Shown here: positions 1 to 5,112 of the stretch, one piece after another
Position numbering within the stretch: the stretch's first letter is position 1
Layout: each line of letters begins with the position of its first letter
NCBI GenBank assembly: GCA_937901265.1
Contig: CALCHA010000244.1
Span: 1-5,112 of the forward strand
Direction: 5' to 3'
DNA from: an uncultured Phycisphaerales bacterium
GTDB lineage: Bacteria > Planctomycetota > Phycisphaerae > WQYP01
DNA length: 5,112 nt
The notes under the pieces: generated by a model
Databases searched by the model: none
What the model saw: the letters and a program-made list of their open reading frames with translations, nothing else
What the model was told of the DNA's origin: nothing
Made by a program: the position numbers and the translations under genes

Positions 1-946
1 GCAGCACCGCATCCGCGGCGTGGGGCATCGCGGCCGCGATGAGCGGCACGGCGGCACCCACGGCCTCCTCGAGCGGTGCGGCGGGGTCGAATTTTTCTGA
101 GGGCGACTGCACCTTCATGGTCAACGCCTGCCGCCGCGCGGTGGCCGTTCGATCGGGCCCGCCCGCTGGGTCGGGCGACGTGACGTCGACCGCGAGCAGC
201 AGAAACGCGGGCGCATGCAGGTAATCCCCGCCGCGCAGTTGAAAGGTGACTGTCTCGGTGGGGGGGCCACGGCCGTCGTCATCGGGGGCAAACGTTTCGA
301 GCTTGCCTTCCACCTCGTTTTCGCCGACCACGCGCAGCGATCGTCGCTGCCAGTTGACGGGCGTTCCGTCGATGGCCTCGGTGCGGGACCATGACACCGC
401 CCCGGCGTTGGCATCGTCTCCCACGTTGTTGACGATGACCTCGTCCCAGGCCATGGGGCATGCGCCGCGGAGGCTTGGCGGCGGGTTGTCGCGAATGGCG
501 ACGTTGGTCTCCACCTCGACCGCGCGAATACCCAGCGGCTCACGCTTCACGGGAAGCACCAGCGGATCGTCGGATCCCGCGCGACGCAGGCGCACGAGCA
601 CTTTGTCCGTCCGCGTGAGCGCTGCCGTCACGTCGTTCGCATGCGGCCCGTCGCCGGTGCCTGGCGCGTCGGAGAGGCTCTGCACCAGGGCGTCGGCCAC
701 TTCCTGACGCAGCACGGCCAGCGTCGTCACCCGGGTGCCGCGATAACTCAGCAGAATATCCCCCCCGCGAATCCCCGCCTCGGCCGCGGCGGAGGCCGGT
801 GCCACCTCCGTCACCAGCACCCCGGTGGCACTGGGTTTTTTCATCGCGGCGCGAACGGCGGCGTATTGTTCATCCACGTCGGCTGCGGGGTCTGCCGCGC
901 CGGCCACGCATGCCAGCAGCAGCAGCGCCGCGGCGCCCTTGAGCAT
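1..946 (-). CDS. PDZ-domain exported protein, 3' end beyond window
   Basis: Reading leftwards from the ATG at 946, 315 codons are open with mostly G/C third positions, and the frame is still open at base 1, so the C-terminus is missing. Residues 2-17 are a short hydrophobic export signal. It could be cut by signal peptidase I after AGA (15-17), or Cys13 in the context LLAC could be a weak lipobox. Residues about 40-85 look like a PDZ domain of the HtrA/Tsp type (GVLVTEVAPASAAAEAG, then RGGDILLSYRG), which in that family binds C-terminal peptides or regulates an attached enzyme. Residues 115-315 match nothing I recognise, and no protease triad is evident in the visible part. The 946 start lies 10 nt after the acetyltransferase stop and has a weak GGA six bases upstream. 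An in-frame ATG at 970 would overlap that gene by 14 nt and give a more usual signal length (Cys at 21). A role as an envelope scaffold or peptide-binding protein is inference. Confidence 0.8.
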   Translation of the reverse strand, partial: MLKGAAALLLLACVAGAADPAADVDEQYAAVRAAMKKPSATGVLVTEVAPASAAAEAGIRGGDILLSYRGTRVTTLAVLRQEVADALVQSLSDAPGTGDGPHANDVTAALTRTDKVLVRLRRAGSDDPLVLPVKREPLGIRAVEVETNVAIRDNPPPSLRGACPMAWDEVIVNNVGDDANAGAVSWSRTEAIDGTPVNWQRRSLRVVGENEVEGKLETFAPDDDGRGPPTETVTFQLRGGDYLHAPAFLLLAVDVTSPDPAGGPDRTATARRQALTMKVQSPSEKFDPAAPLEEAVGAAVPLIAAAMPHAADAVL

Positions 947-956
947 GGCCGATCCG

Positions 957-1415
957 TCACGAAAGATCATCGGCCAGCGGCTTTTCAAATTGAATCAGAA
1001 GGTCGGCACGCATCGAATCCCAGCGCGTTCCCACGACGTCGAATCCGAACTCCAGCGCCAGGTGCAGCATGGGGCGGTGGCGGTTGAGCGTCTCGAATCG
1101 CAGGTACTCATAGCCGTGGTTTTTGCCCCACTCCGCCTGCGAGTCCAGCAGTTGCTTGCCGATGCCTTTGCGCCGGAAGTCGGTGTGGACGCCCGTGAGC
1201 CAGTTGTAAAACACAAAGGGTTTGAGCTCAAAGCCGATGGTGAAGCCGACCGGGCGATTGTCCAGCGCGGCGAGCATCACCAGGACGTTGTAGCGGCCCT
1301 GAAAGCGGCGGCGGAAGTAATCTTCCGTCTCCGTCGGGCGGAACACCTGGTTGTACAGCTCCACGATCATCGGAAGCTGCTGCTCGGTGACGACGCTGAT
1401 ATCTGCCTGGGCCAT
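957..1415 (-). CDS. GNAT-family N-acetyltransferase
   Basis: The protein has 152 residues from the ATG at 1415, the normal size of a single GNAT domain. The family transfers an acetyl group from acetyl-CoA to an amine. The acceptor here (small molecule, antibiotic, peptide or protein N-terminus) cannot be told. Residues 80-87 (FRRKGIGK) carry the RxxGxG pyrophosphate-binding loop of motif A, preceded by the strand NWLTGVHTD, and helix LLDSQAEWGKNHGY follows. LNRHRPMLHLALEFGF near 110-125 fits motif B, with the usual Asn and the terminal GF. The N-terminal part (VTEQQLPMIVELYNQVF) fits the first beta-alpha unit. A TTG codon at 1418 could extend the protein by one residue, but GGGGA five bases before the next codon plus the ATG favour 1415. 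The gene lies 64 nt after the M41-like gene and 10 nt before the PDZ gene, so it may share a transcript with the latter. No signal peptide is visible, so it is probably cytoplasmic. Confidence 0.9.
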   Translation of the reverse strand: MAQADISVVTEQQLPMIVELYNQVFRPTETEDYFRRRFQGRYNVLVMLAALDNRPVGFTIGFELKPFVFYNWLTGVHTDFRRKGIGKQLLDSQAEWGKNHGYEYLRFETLNRHRPMLHLALEFGFDVVGTRWDSMRADLLIQFEKPLADDLS

Positions 1416-1432
1416 CAATTTCCCCGCACACC

Positions 1433-1441
1433 TGTGGATAA
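1433..1441 (-). promoter_or_regulatory. Consensus DnaA box (single)
   Basis: The minus strand reads TTATCCACA here, an exact match to the DnaA box consensus TTATNCACA. It lies between the possible -10 element at 1455-1460 and the acetyltransferase start, where bound DnaA could affect transcription. Only one copy is present and there is no AT-rich unwinding region, so this is not an origin. Chance occurrence is possible. Confidence 0.35.
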
Positions 1442-1454
1442 TTCAAAGGGCCGA

Positions 1455-1463
1455 AGTATAGCA
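1455..1463 (-). promoter_or_regulatory. Possible extended -10 promoter for the acetyltransferase gene
   Basis: The minus strand reads TGCTATACT, an extended -10 pattern (TGnTATACT against the ideal TGnTATAAT). No good -35 box lies at the right distance; the best candidate at 1477-1482, TGAAAT, is poor. It would give a leader of roughly 30-35 nt for the acetyltransferase, and transcription could continue into the PDZ gene. If inactive, both genes would depend on read-through from the M41-like gene. Confidence 0.35.
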
Positions 1464-1479
1464 GGGGGCCGCGCCCATT

Positions 1480-2022
1480 TCATCCACCGGCGCCGTCCCC
1501 ATCGGCTTGAGCGGCCGCATTGCCGACGGCCGCGGGTTCGTCGCAGGGCGGCTTGCCGCGGGAGCTGCGCCGGGCTTTAACGGCTTTGACAATCTGCAGG
1601 ATCGCTTCGCCCTCGACCAGGTCGTTCTCGCGGAGCAGCATGACCACCTGCTCGATGGCTTCATACAGGGTGGAACAGATGGCGTTGGCGCGATCCTGGG
1701 CCTGGTTGAGCAGGTTCTTCGCGGCGCGCAATTGCTGATGCGACGTGCCGGCCATCCCCGCCGCGACGGATTCAATGCTGCTGCGGATGCGGTTGCGGGT
1801 ACGGGTGCGGCGCAGGGGATCGGCGCTGCCCGCGCCTTTTTTCTCCGCCGCCATGCCCGTGAGCCAGAGGATCATGCGGGCCTTGGGCTGGTTGCGCGGA
1901 AGGACAATCTCGCTCGCCGCCGCCAGCGGGTTCCCGCTGACGTGTCGAATCGTCAGGCCCAGGTGGGCGGCAGCCACCGCTTGACCGGCCTCATAAAATA
2001 AATAGGCGTCGTTCTTTCGCAT
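1480..2022 (-). CDS. M41 (FtsH) peptidase-like protein with lost active site
   Basis: The protein has 180 residues with no signal peptide or membrane segment. By eye it follows the C-terminal peptidase domain of FtsH without the AAA ATPase part. YEAGQAVAAAHLGL (10-23) sits where FtsH has HEAGHAVVA. ILWLTGMAAEKKG (51-63) matches the conserved GRAAE segment, and SHQQLRAAKNLL (94-105) matches the helix that carries the third metal ligand. YEAIEQVVMLLRENDLVEGEAILQIV (120-145) matches the final helices around 'LLE..TL.G.EI..LL'. Both zinc histidines of HExxH are replaced (Y10, Q14) although Glu11 remains, and the usual downstream Asp appears to be Gln or His. A metalloprotease activity is therefore unlikely; a binding or adaptor role is inference. 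Residues 150-180 are a disordered Arg/Pro then Ala/Gly/Asp tail. AGGA lies nine bases before the ATG. Identification rests on motif order only, since no alignment was run. The fallback call is hypothetical protein. Confidence 0.8.
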   Translation of the reverse strand: MRKNDAYLFYEAGQAVAAAHLGLTIRHVSGNPLAAASEIVLPRNQPKARMILWLTGMAAEKKGAGSADPLRRTRTRNRIRSSIESVAAGMAGTSHQQLRAAKNLLNQAQDRANAICSTLYEAIEQVVMLLRENDLVEGEAILQIVKAVKARRSSRGKPPCDEPAAVGNAAAQADGDGAGG

Positions 2023-2210
2023 CTCTTCTTGTCCTGTCGGACCTGAGAGTTTAGCGAGTCAAGCGGCGGCCTTCCATCGTCATATTTAGAGTTTTTACCA
2101 TTCCCCAAACGTTCATCCGGTAGGGTCGGCGACGCCGCGGTCCCGCTTCTGAGCGTGTGGTTTGGCCGCGTCTGGCCAGGCGCTTCAGGCGTGCCGCCCC
2201 TCGTGCTGGC

Positions 2211-2245
2211 AAAAAGGCGCAGCTGCGGACGCTGATGAGCGTGGA
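2211..2245 (-). terminator. Weak possible terminator after the lipoprotein gene
   Basis: Just past the lipoprotein stop, the minus strand has a 5-bp hairpin (ACGCT, loop CATC, AGCGT; 2229-2242). A second short GC-rich fold (GCGT/GCGC) comes next and is followed by CTTTTT at 2215-2211. The stems are short, so partial read-through into the M41-like gene is likely. The remaining bases up to 2022 hold no convincing promoter: a TTGACT at 2057-2062 has no matching -10 box, and TAAATA at 2083-2088 has no good -35 box. Confidence 0.3.
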
Positions 2246-2249
2246 AAAA

Positions 2250-4028
2250 TTACTGCGGCGGGGGCGGCGGCGGGGGGGTCGTGGCGCTGGCCGGTGCAGC
2301 CGGTGCAGCGCCAGCTTCGCCGGGCGCTGCAGGTGTGCCGGGCGTCCCCGACGTGGCGGAGGGTTCCGCAGGGCCGGCGTTGCCCGTGGACTGACCCTCG
2401 CCCAGGAGCCCTTGAATACTCAGATAGGGATTGAGTTCCATCGCGCTGCGGGCCAGGTTCGACGCGGAGTCCTGAACGGCCTTGTCGCCATCCGCGATGC
2501 CTTGGCCATACGTCGCCGCTGCCTGCAGGGTCAGGCCCAGCCACTGCACCGGGGGAGATGCCTTGGCGGCGTTGGTGGCCGTGGCGGCCAGTGCGCTCGC
2601 GGCTTTGAAATGTTTGCTCGCATCGCTCTTGTAGGTGTCGGCCAGCGCACTGGGGGCGGAGCCTGGCGGCGTCGTCCGCGGTTTGCCCGCGACGGCATCC
2701 TGCGCCATCGAGATCGCCGTGTCGGCCGACGTTTTGAGCATCGCCGCCTCCGCCTGCAGAAGTTTGACCTCCCCGGTCTGGGTCTTGGCGGCGGCCTGCT
2801 GGAGTTGCGCCAGGCTCTTGGCGCGTGCATCGTGGGATGCGTCGCTCAACGCGCCGTTGGGGTCGAGCGTCATGCCCGCAAGCTTGCTCTGCGCATCGCC
2901 CACCGCCGCAACCGCCGCGCCCCCCGCCGTGTCCGCAGCAGCCGTCTGGCCCGCGGCTTCCGTCAGTTCCTTGTCAATTTGCCCCCACAGGTCGTTGAAG
3001 GACTTCTGCTGCTCAGCGAGGCCTGTCTTGGCCTCCACAAGGTCGGTCGCAAGGTCATGCAGCGTCGTGGCCAGCTTGGTGGCGCCGGTGGCCTGCTTCT
3101 GCGTCGCCACGATGCCGCTCTGCAGGATCGAGAGCTTCGAGTCCGCTTCCTTCTCCTTGATCTGCGCCATCACCAGCCCCGCCTGGGCCTCCGTGAGCTG
3201 CAGCCCGAGTGTCGCCGCCTCGGCCGAGAGCTTGTCGCCTTCCTTCCGCGATTCCATCACCTTCCGCCCGGCCTCGACGGCGGCGTTGCCCTTCATCTGG
3301 TCGGCAGCCTGAAAACCCTGTTCGGCCTGGGCGTAAATATCGCTTGCGCGCGACTTGCGATCGTTAATCTGTTTGGTCAGATCATCCACCACCCCCTGGG
3401 CCTTCTGCGTCGCCTCTTTGGCGCTGGCGACGTCGGCCTGCGCGGCGGCCGTGCTGGCCTCCTGGACCTTGGAGCGCGCGCCCTGCACATTGGCCTGCCC
3501 CGCCAGAGCCATCACATAGGAGGCCTGATCCTGCAGTGCCACGGCCTTGCGCGACAGCTCGAGAACTTTGTCCTGCGCCTCGCGGAGCAACTCTGCGGCA
3601 TACTGGCCGGTCACCGTGCCCTGCTGGCCGTAAATCGACGCGCGAATCATCGGCGGCAGGTCCTTGGCGGCGGCGGCAGCGCTATTGAGCTGCGCCACGG
3701 CATCTTTCAAATCTTCTGCCCGCGTCTTCTGATCGAAATATTTTTGCCCTGCCGCGGGATCGGTGCCCAGCGACTTCGCGGTGCTCTCCGCATAGGCCTT
3801 GGACTCCGCCAGCGTCTTGCCGCCGAGGTCATCGAGCAGGTTTGCCTTGGGCCGCAGCTCTCCGGCGGAGCGGGCGAGGCGGCCGGCATCCTCGGCCTGT
3901 TTGAGCGCTGACTTGGTGCCGAGGCGCGAGTCTTCGCACGCCCCCAACAGCCCCGCCACCGCCACCGCCGCGACCAACGCCCCCACCCGCATTCTCGAAG
4001 CGCTACCTTTGAACTTCACCACAGCCAC
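2250..4028 (-). CDS. Large Ala-rich helical lipoprotein with Pro-rich C-terminus, unknown function
   Basis: The protein has 592 residues counted from the GTG at 4028. Residues 1-31 are a lipoprotein signal: Lys/Arg-rich n-region, hydrophobic core VGALVAAVAVAG, then lipobox LGAC with Cys31, which appears to be the only cysteine. The residue after it is Glu, not the Asp that retains E. coli lipoproteins in the inner membrane, so an outer-membrane anchor is possible. Residues about 40-535 are rich in Ala, Gln, Lys and Glu, with alanines spaced three or four apart (clearest at 180-300 and 400-445). This suggests long Ala-based coiled coils or a helical bundle. Residues about 545-592 are a disordered Pro/Ala/Gly/Ser tail ending in seven prolines and Gln. 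No catalytic motif or known family is recognised; a structural or spacer role in the envelope is inference. The longest start is given. AAGGAG at 4028-4033 suits GTG at 4022 or 4019 better, removing two or three residues. The gene has its own promoter (4131-4160). Confidence 0.9.
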   Translation of the reverse strand: MAVVKFKGSASRMRVGALVAAVAVAGLLGACEDSRLGTKSALKQAEDAGRLARSAGELRPKANLLDDLGGKTLAESKAYAESTAKSLGTDPAAGQKYFDQKTRAEDLKDAVAQLNSAAAAAKDLPPMIRASIYGQQGTVTGQYAAELLREAQDKVLELSRKAVALQDQASYVMALAGQANVQGARSKVQEASTAAAQADVASAKEATQKAQGVVDDLTKQINDRKSRASDIYAQAEQGFQAADQMKGNAAVEAGRKVMESRKEGDKLSAEAATLGLQLTEAQAGLVMAQIKEKEADSKLSILQSGIVATQKQATGATKLATTLHDLATDLVEAKTGLAEQQKSFNDLWGQIDKELTEAAGQTAAADTAGGAAVAAVGDAQSKLAGMTLDPNGALSDASHDARAKSLAQLQQAAAKTQTGEVKLLQAEAAMLKTSADTAISMAQDAVAGKPRTTPPGSAPSALADTYKSDASKHFKAASALAATATNAAKASPPVQWLGLTLQAAATYGQGIADGDKAVQDSASNLARSAMELNPYLSIQGLLGEGQSTGNAGPAEPSATSGTPGTPAAPGEAGAAPAAPASATTPPPPPPPQ

Positions 4029-4033
4029 TCCTT
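4028..4033 (-). promoter_or_regulatory. Shine-Dalgarno site deciding the lipoprotein start
   Basis: The minus strand reads AAGGAG, overlapping the first possible GTG at 4028. It stands five bases before GTG 4022 and eight before GTG 4019, so one of those two is the likelier initiation codon. A weaker AAGG six bases before GTG 4028 could serve that start. Confidence 0.55.
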
Positions 4034-4068
4034 ACCTTGCGTTGCCGCGACATGAGGAAGCCCTGCCA

Positions 4069-4100
4069 GGCCCCCGGCGATCGCATCCTGCCGGAAGGCC
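4069..4100 (-). other. Leader hairpin upstream of the lipoprotein gene
   Basis: GGCC (4069-4072) and CCGGC (4074-4078) pair with GCCGG (4090-4094) and GGCC (4097-4100). This gives a nine-pair stem with small bulges and an 11-nt loop. It falls inside the roughly 95-nt leader predicted from the promoter at 4131-4160. No T-run follows, so it is not a terminator. It could stabilise the mRNA or tune translation. No known riboswitch pattern was recognised. Confidence 0.4.
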
Positions 4101-4130
4101 AAGCCCCGGGGACGCCTTGCGCCACCGTCA

Positions 4131-4160
4131 AGTATGCACCGCCACCCCTTGCGCCGTCAA
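4131..4160 (-). promoter_or_regulatory. Probable sigma70-type promoter of the lipoprotein gene
   Basis: The minus strand has TTGACG at 4160-4155 (five of six consensus bases), an 18-nt spacer, and CATACT at 4136-4131 (four of six). It points at the lipoprotein gene about 100 nt downstream and lies after the thioredoxin terminator, which fits separate expression. The -35 motif TTGACGG recurs at 4131-4125, and GCGCAAGG follows both copies. Confidence 0.55.
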
Positions 4161-4244
4161 CCCAGAAATGCACCATGGAAGGGAGAATCCTCCGCCAGCC
4201 GCTCTCCACCGCTTCCCATCGCCCCGGGCGACCGCGTGTCGTGC

Positions 4245-4288
4245 AAAAAAGGGAGACGCCGCCTCAGGGCTTTCCCGCAGGCGGCGTC
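4245..4288 (-). terminator. Strong intrinsic terminator of the thioredoxin gene
   Basis: On the minus strand a perfect 10-bp stem (GACGCCGCCT with AGGCGGCGTC, 4279-4288 and 4255-4264) encloses a 14-nt loop that can itself form a 3-bp GGG/CCC pair. TCCC and then six T (4250-4245) follow. It begins 35 nt after the thioredoxin stop. There is no T-run on the other strand, so it works in one direction only. Confidence 0.9.
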
Positions 4289-4323
4289 CACTTTCAATCA
4301 CGCGACAGGATTCACCGCCGCAG

Positions 4324-4665
4324 TTACTGCGCCACGCCCAGCAGCGAGTCGATCGCCGCCTTGAATTCGCGTTTGGGCGTCAAGCCCACAAACTTCTTGG
4401 CAATCTGGCCCTTGTGGAACAAAATAATCGTCGGAATCGCCGAAATGCTGAAACGCATCGCCGTGTTGCGGTTTGCGTCAGTGTCCAGCTTGCCGACCTT
4501 CGCCTTGCCCTTGTATTCCTCGGCGATTTCATCAATGGTCGGGGCCAGCATCCGGCAAGGTCCGCACCATTCGGCCCAGAAATCCAACAGGACGGGCTGA
4601 TCGCTGGTCAGCACTTCCTGCTCAAAATTCGCATCACTGATTTGCACAACACTTTGACTGGCCAT
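4324..4665 (-). CDS. trxA: Thioredoxin
   Basis: The protein has 113 residues, close to the usual 105-110 of a single-domain thioredoxin. It reduces disulfides in cytoplasmic proteins such as ribonucleotide reductase and peroxiredoxins, and is recycled by thioredoxin reductase, which is not in this window. The active site WCGPC is at 33-37, the buried Asp at 28 (LLDFWAEW), and the cis-proline loop SAIPT is at 75-79. The glycine of KFVGLTP near 94 completes the fold. There is no signal peptide, so it is cytoplasmic. AGGAGG at 4673-4678 stands seven bases before the ATG and makes the start secure. The gene has its own promoter with an embedded palindrome (4752-4780), a structured leader, and a strong terminator, so it is probably transcribed alone. 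Genomes often carry several thioredoxins, so trxA is the family symbol and does not prove this is the main copy. Confidence 0.97.
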   Translation of the reverse strand: MASQSVVQISDANFEQEVLTSDQPVLLDFWAEWCGPCRMLAPTIDEIAEEYKGKAKVGKLDTDANRNTAMRFSISAIPTIILFHKGQIAKKFVGLTPKREFKAAIDSLLGVAQ

Positions 4666-4695
4666 GGTGGGGCCTCCTGAAAATTTGTCGGCTGC

Positions 4696-4739
4696 GGGAA
4701 CGTCATTCCGGGCTCACTTCACCCGCACGCCCGGTTCCC
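4696..4739 (-). other. Two-part hairpin in the thioredoxin leader
   Basis: GGGAAC (4696-4701) pairs with GTTCCC (4734-4739), and directly inside it CGGGC (4709-4713) pairs with GCCCG (4729-4733). The result is an 11-bp stem with a 7-nt bulge on one side and a 15-nt loop. It would begin about six bases into the mRNA predicted from the promoter at 4752-4780 and leaves the AGGAGG site free. A role in mRNA stability or translation control is inference. Confidence 0.4.
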
Positions 4740-4751
4740 CGATGGCTCAAA

Positions 4752-4780
4752 ATCGTAGGGACACTCCGCGGGAGTGTCAA
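4752..4780 (-). promoter_or_regulatory. Thioredoxin promoter
   Basis: The minus strand has a perfect TTGACA -35 box (4780-4775), a 17-nt spacer and TACGAT (4757-4752, four of six -10 bases). Initiation near 4745 gives a leader of about 80 nt before the thioredoxin ATG. It is the best promoter match in the window. Confidence 0.65.
4760..4778. promoter_or_regulatory. Operator-like perfect inverted repeat in the thioredoxin promoter
   Basis: GACACTCC, three bases GCG, then GGAGTGTC form a perfect 8-bp inverted repeat. It covers four bases of the -35 box and most of the spacer, where a dimeric regulator would block RNA polymerase. The regulator is unknown. It is not a CIRCE element, whose arms are TTAGCACTC with a 9-nt gap. 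It could also be a copy of a dispersed palindromic repeat. Confidence 0.55.
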
Positions 4781-4856
4781 ACCGCGCTGCTCTGCCCAGT
4801 TGCCGTCCCCCTTCAACCACCGGCCATCGCTGGTTTTGCAATTTTTCGCCTGCCCC

Positions 4857-4862
4857 TATCTT
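4857..4862 (+). promoter_or_regulatory. Weak candidate -10 box for the right-edge gene
   Basis: TATCTT (four of six) lies 15 nt after TTGCAA at 4836-4841 (four of six). The spacing is shorter than ideal. It is the only plausible plus-strand promoter seen before the right-edge gene. Confidence 0.25.
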
Positions 4863-4983
4863 TTGCCTCGGCGATTCGGTGAAATGCATGCGTCTCCCCG
4901 GCGTTATCCCCCTGGACGCCCGCCGCCGGCGGCGACGTCGTCTCGTGCCGGGTCGCCCGGACCCCTCTTGGGTGGATTTGCCC

Positions 4984-5112
4984 ATGCCAGCCTTTGAAGA
5001 TGATGACTTCTCCCGTGACGACCGCCCCTACCGCGCCCGCAACCAGGGGCGTGATGATGATTCCTTCGGCGTCGACGATGACGACGTCGACGACCGCGAC
5101 CTCGTGCCCGAC
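4984..5112 (+). CDS. Acidic Asp/Arg-rich protein, N-terminal part only
   Basis: The frame is open from the ATG at 4984 to the window end (43 codons), so the gene continues to the right. It starts MPAFEDDDFSRDDRPY and continues with further Asp-rich clusters (GRDDDSFGVDDDDVDDRD). The visible part looks disordered and very acidic, with no signal peptide and no recognised domain. Such a stretch can precede a small folded domain such as a zinc ribbon, but that part is outside the window and this is only a guess. GGTGG eight bases upstream supports this start. An in-frame ATG at 4888, preceded by GGTGA, would add 32 residues including a run of seven arginines; I consider it less likely but cannot exclude it. 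The gene is divergent from thioredoxin. Confidence 0.55.
   Translation, partial: MPAFEDDDFSRDDRPYRARNQGRDDDSFGVDDDDVDDRDLVPD

Noticed and set aside
1433..1441. A replication origin at the DnaA box
   Set aside because: There is a single box, no AT-rich unwinding region and no dnaA, dnaN or partition gene nearby.
825..1580. A plus-strand open frame of 251 codons over the acetyltransferase gene
   Set aside because: It is antisense to a clear GNAT protein and its translation shows no family features.
1507..2001. A plus-strand open frame opposite the M41-like gene
   Set aside because: It is an antisense shadow; the minus-strand frame has the recognisable motif order and a ribosome site.
2157..3911. 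A long plus-strand open frame of 584 codons opposite the lipoprotein gene
   Set aside because: Its codons are exact reverse complements of the lipoprotein codons, so it stays open because TTA, CTA and TCA are rare in this GC-rich gene. Its product is Arg/Gly/Leu-rich and has no domain, while the minus-strand product has a signal peptide and lipobox.
4003..4209. A 68-codon minus-strand frame upstream of the lipoprotein gene
   Set aside because: It spans the promoter and leader hairpin and overlaps the lipoprotein start; the predicted transcript would begin inside it, and the product resembles nothing.
4760..4778. The palindrome as an intrinsic terminator
   Set aside because: No T-run follows on either strand, and it lies between promoter hexamers.
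4719..4985. An 88-codon minus-strand frame in the intergenic region upstream of thioredoxin
   Set aside because: It crosses the thioredoxin promoter, is Arg-rich and low in complexity, and has no ribosome site or recognisable family.

Overview
The window is GC-rich bacterial DNA with Gram-negative traits: two predicted exported proteins, one with a clear lipobox, and sigma70-type promoter hexamers. The GC-rich codon usage, a degenerate FtsH-peptidase-like protein, an Ala-rich envelope lipoprotein and an Asp-rich small protein at the right edge make me think of a planctomycete or a similar deep-branching environmental bacterium. That placement is an impression, because no marker gene is present.

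Five genes lie on the minus strand and are transcribed from right to left. In transcription order they are: thioredoxin (4324-4665); a 592-residue Ala-rich lipoprotein with a polyproline end (2250-4028); an M41/FtsH-peptidase-like protein whose zinc-binding motif is destroyed (1480-2022); a GNAT acetyltransferase (957-1415); and a PDZ-domain exported protein (about 946 down past the left edge, 3' end missing). A divergent plus-strand gene starts at about 4984 (or 4888) and runs off the right edge. Only its Asp/Arg-rich beginning is visible.

The best regulatory signals surround thioredoxin. Its promoter has a perfect TTGACA box, a 17-nt spacer and TACGAT. A perfect 8-bp inverted repeat overlaps the -35 box and fills most of the spacer, as a repressor operator would. 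The predicted leader can fold into a two-part hairpin, an AGGAGG site precedes the ATG, and a strong intrinsic terminator follows the gene (4245-4288). The lipoprotein gene then has its own promoter (TTGACG, 18 nt, CATACT) and a leader hairpin. Thioredoxin is therefore probably monocistronic and the lipoprotein separately expressed.

The M41-like gene, the acetyltransferase and the PDZ gene are closely spaced (about 64 and 10 nt) and may be partly co-transcribed. A possible extended -10 element and a consensus DnaA box sit just before the acetyltransferase. Nothing ties these genes into one known pathway. The lipoprotein and PDZ protein belong to the cell envelope; thioredoxin, the acetyltransferase and the M41-like protein are predicted cytoplasmic. 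The most unusual items are the pseudo-peptidase, the large lipoprotein without a recognised family, and the operator-like palindrome in the thioredoxin promoter. No RNA gene, CRISPR array, insertion sequence or attachment site was recognised.
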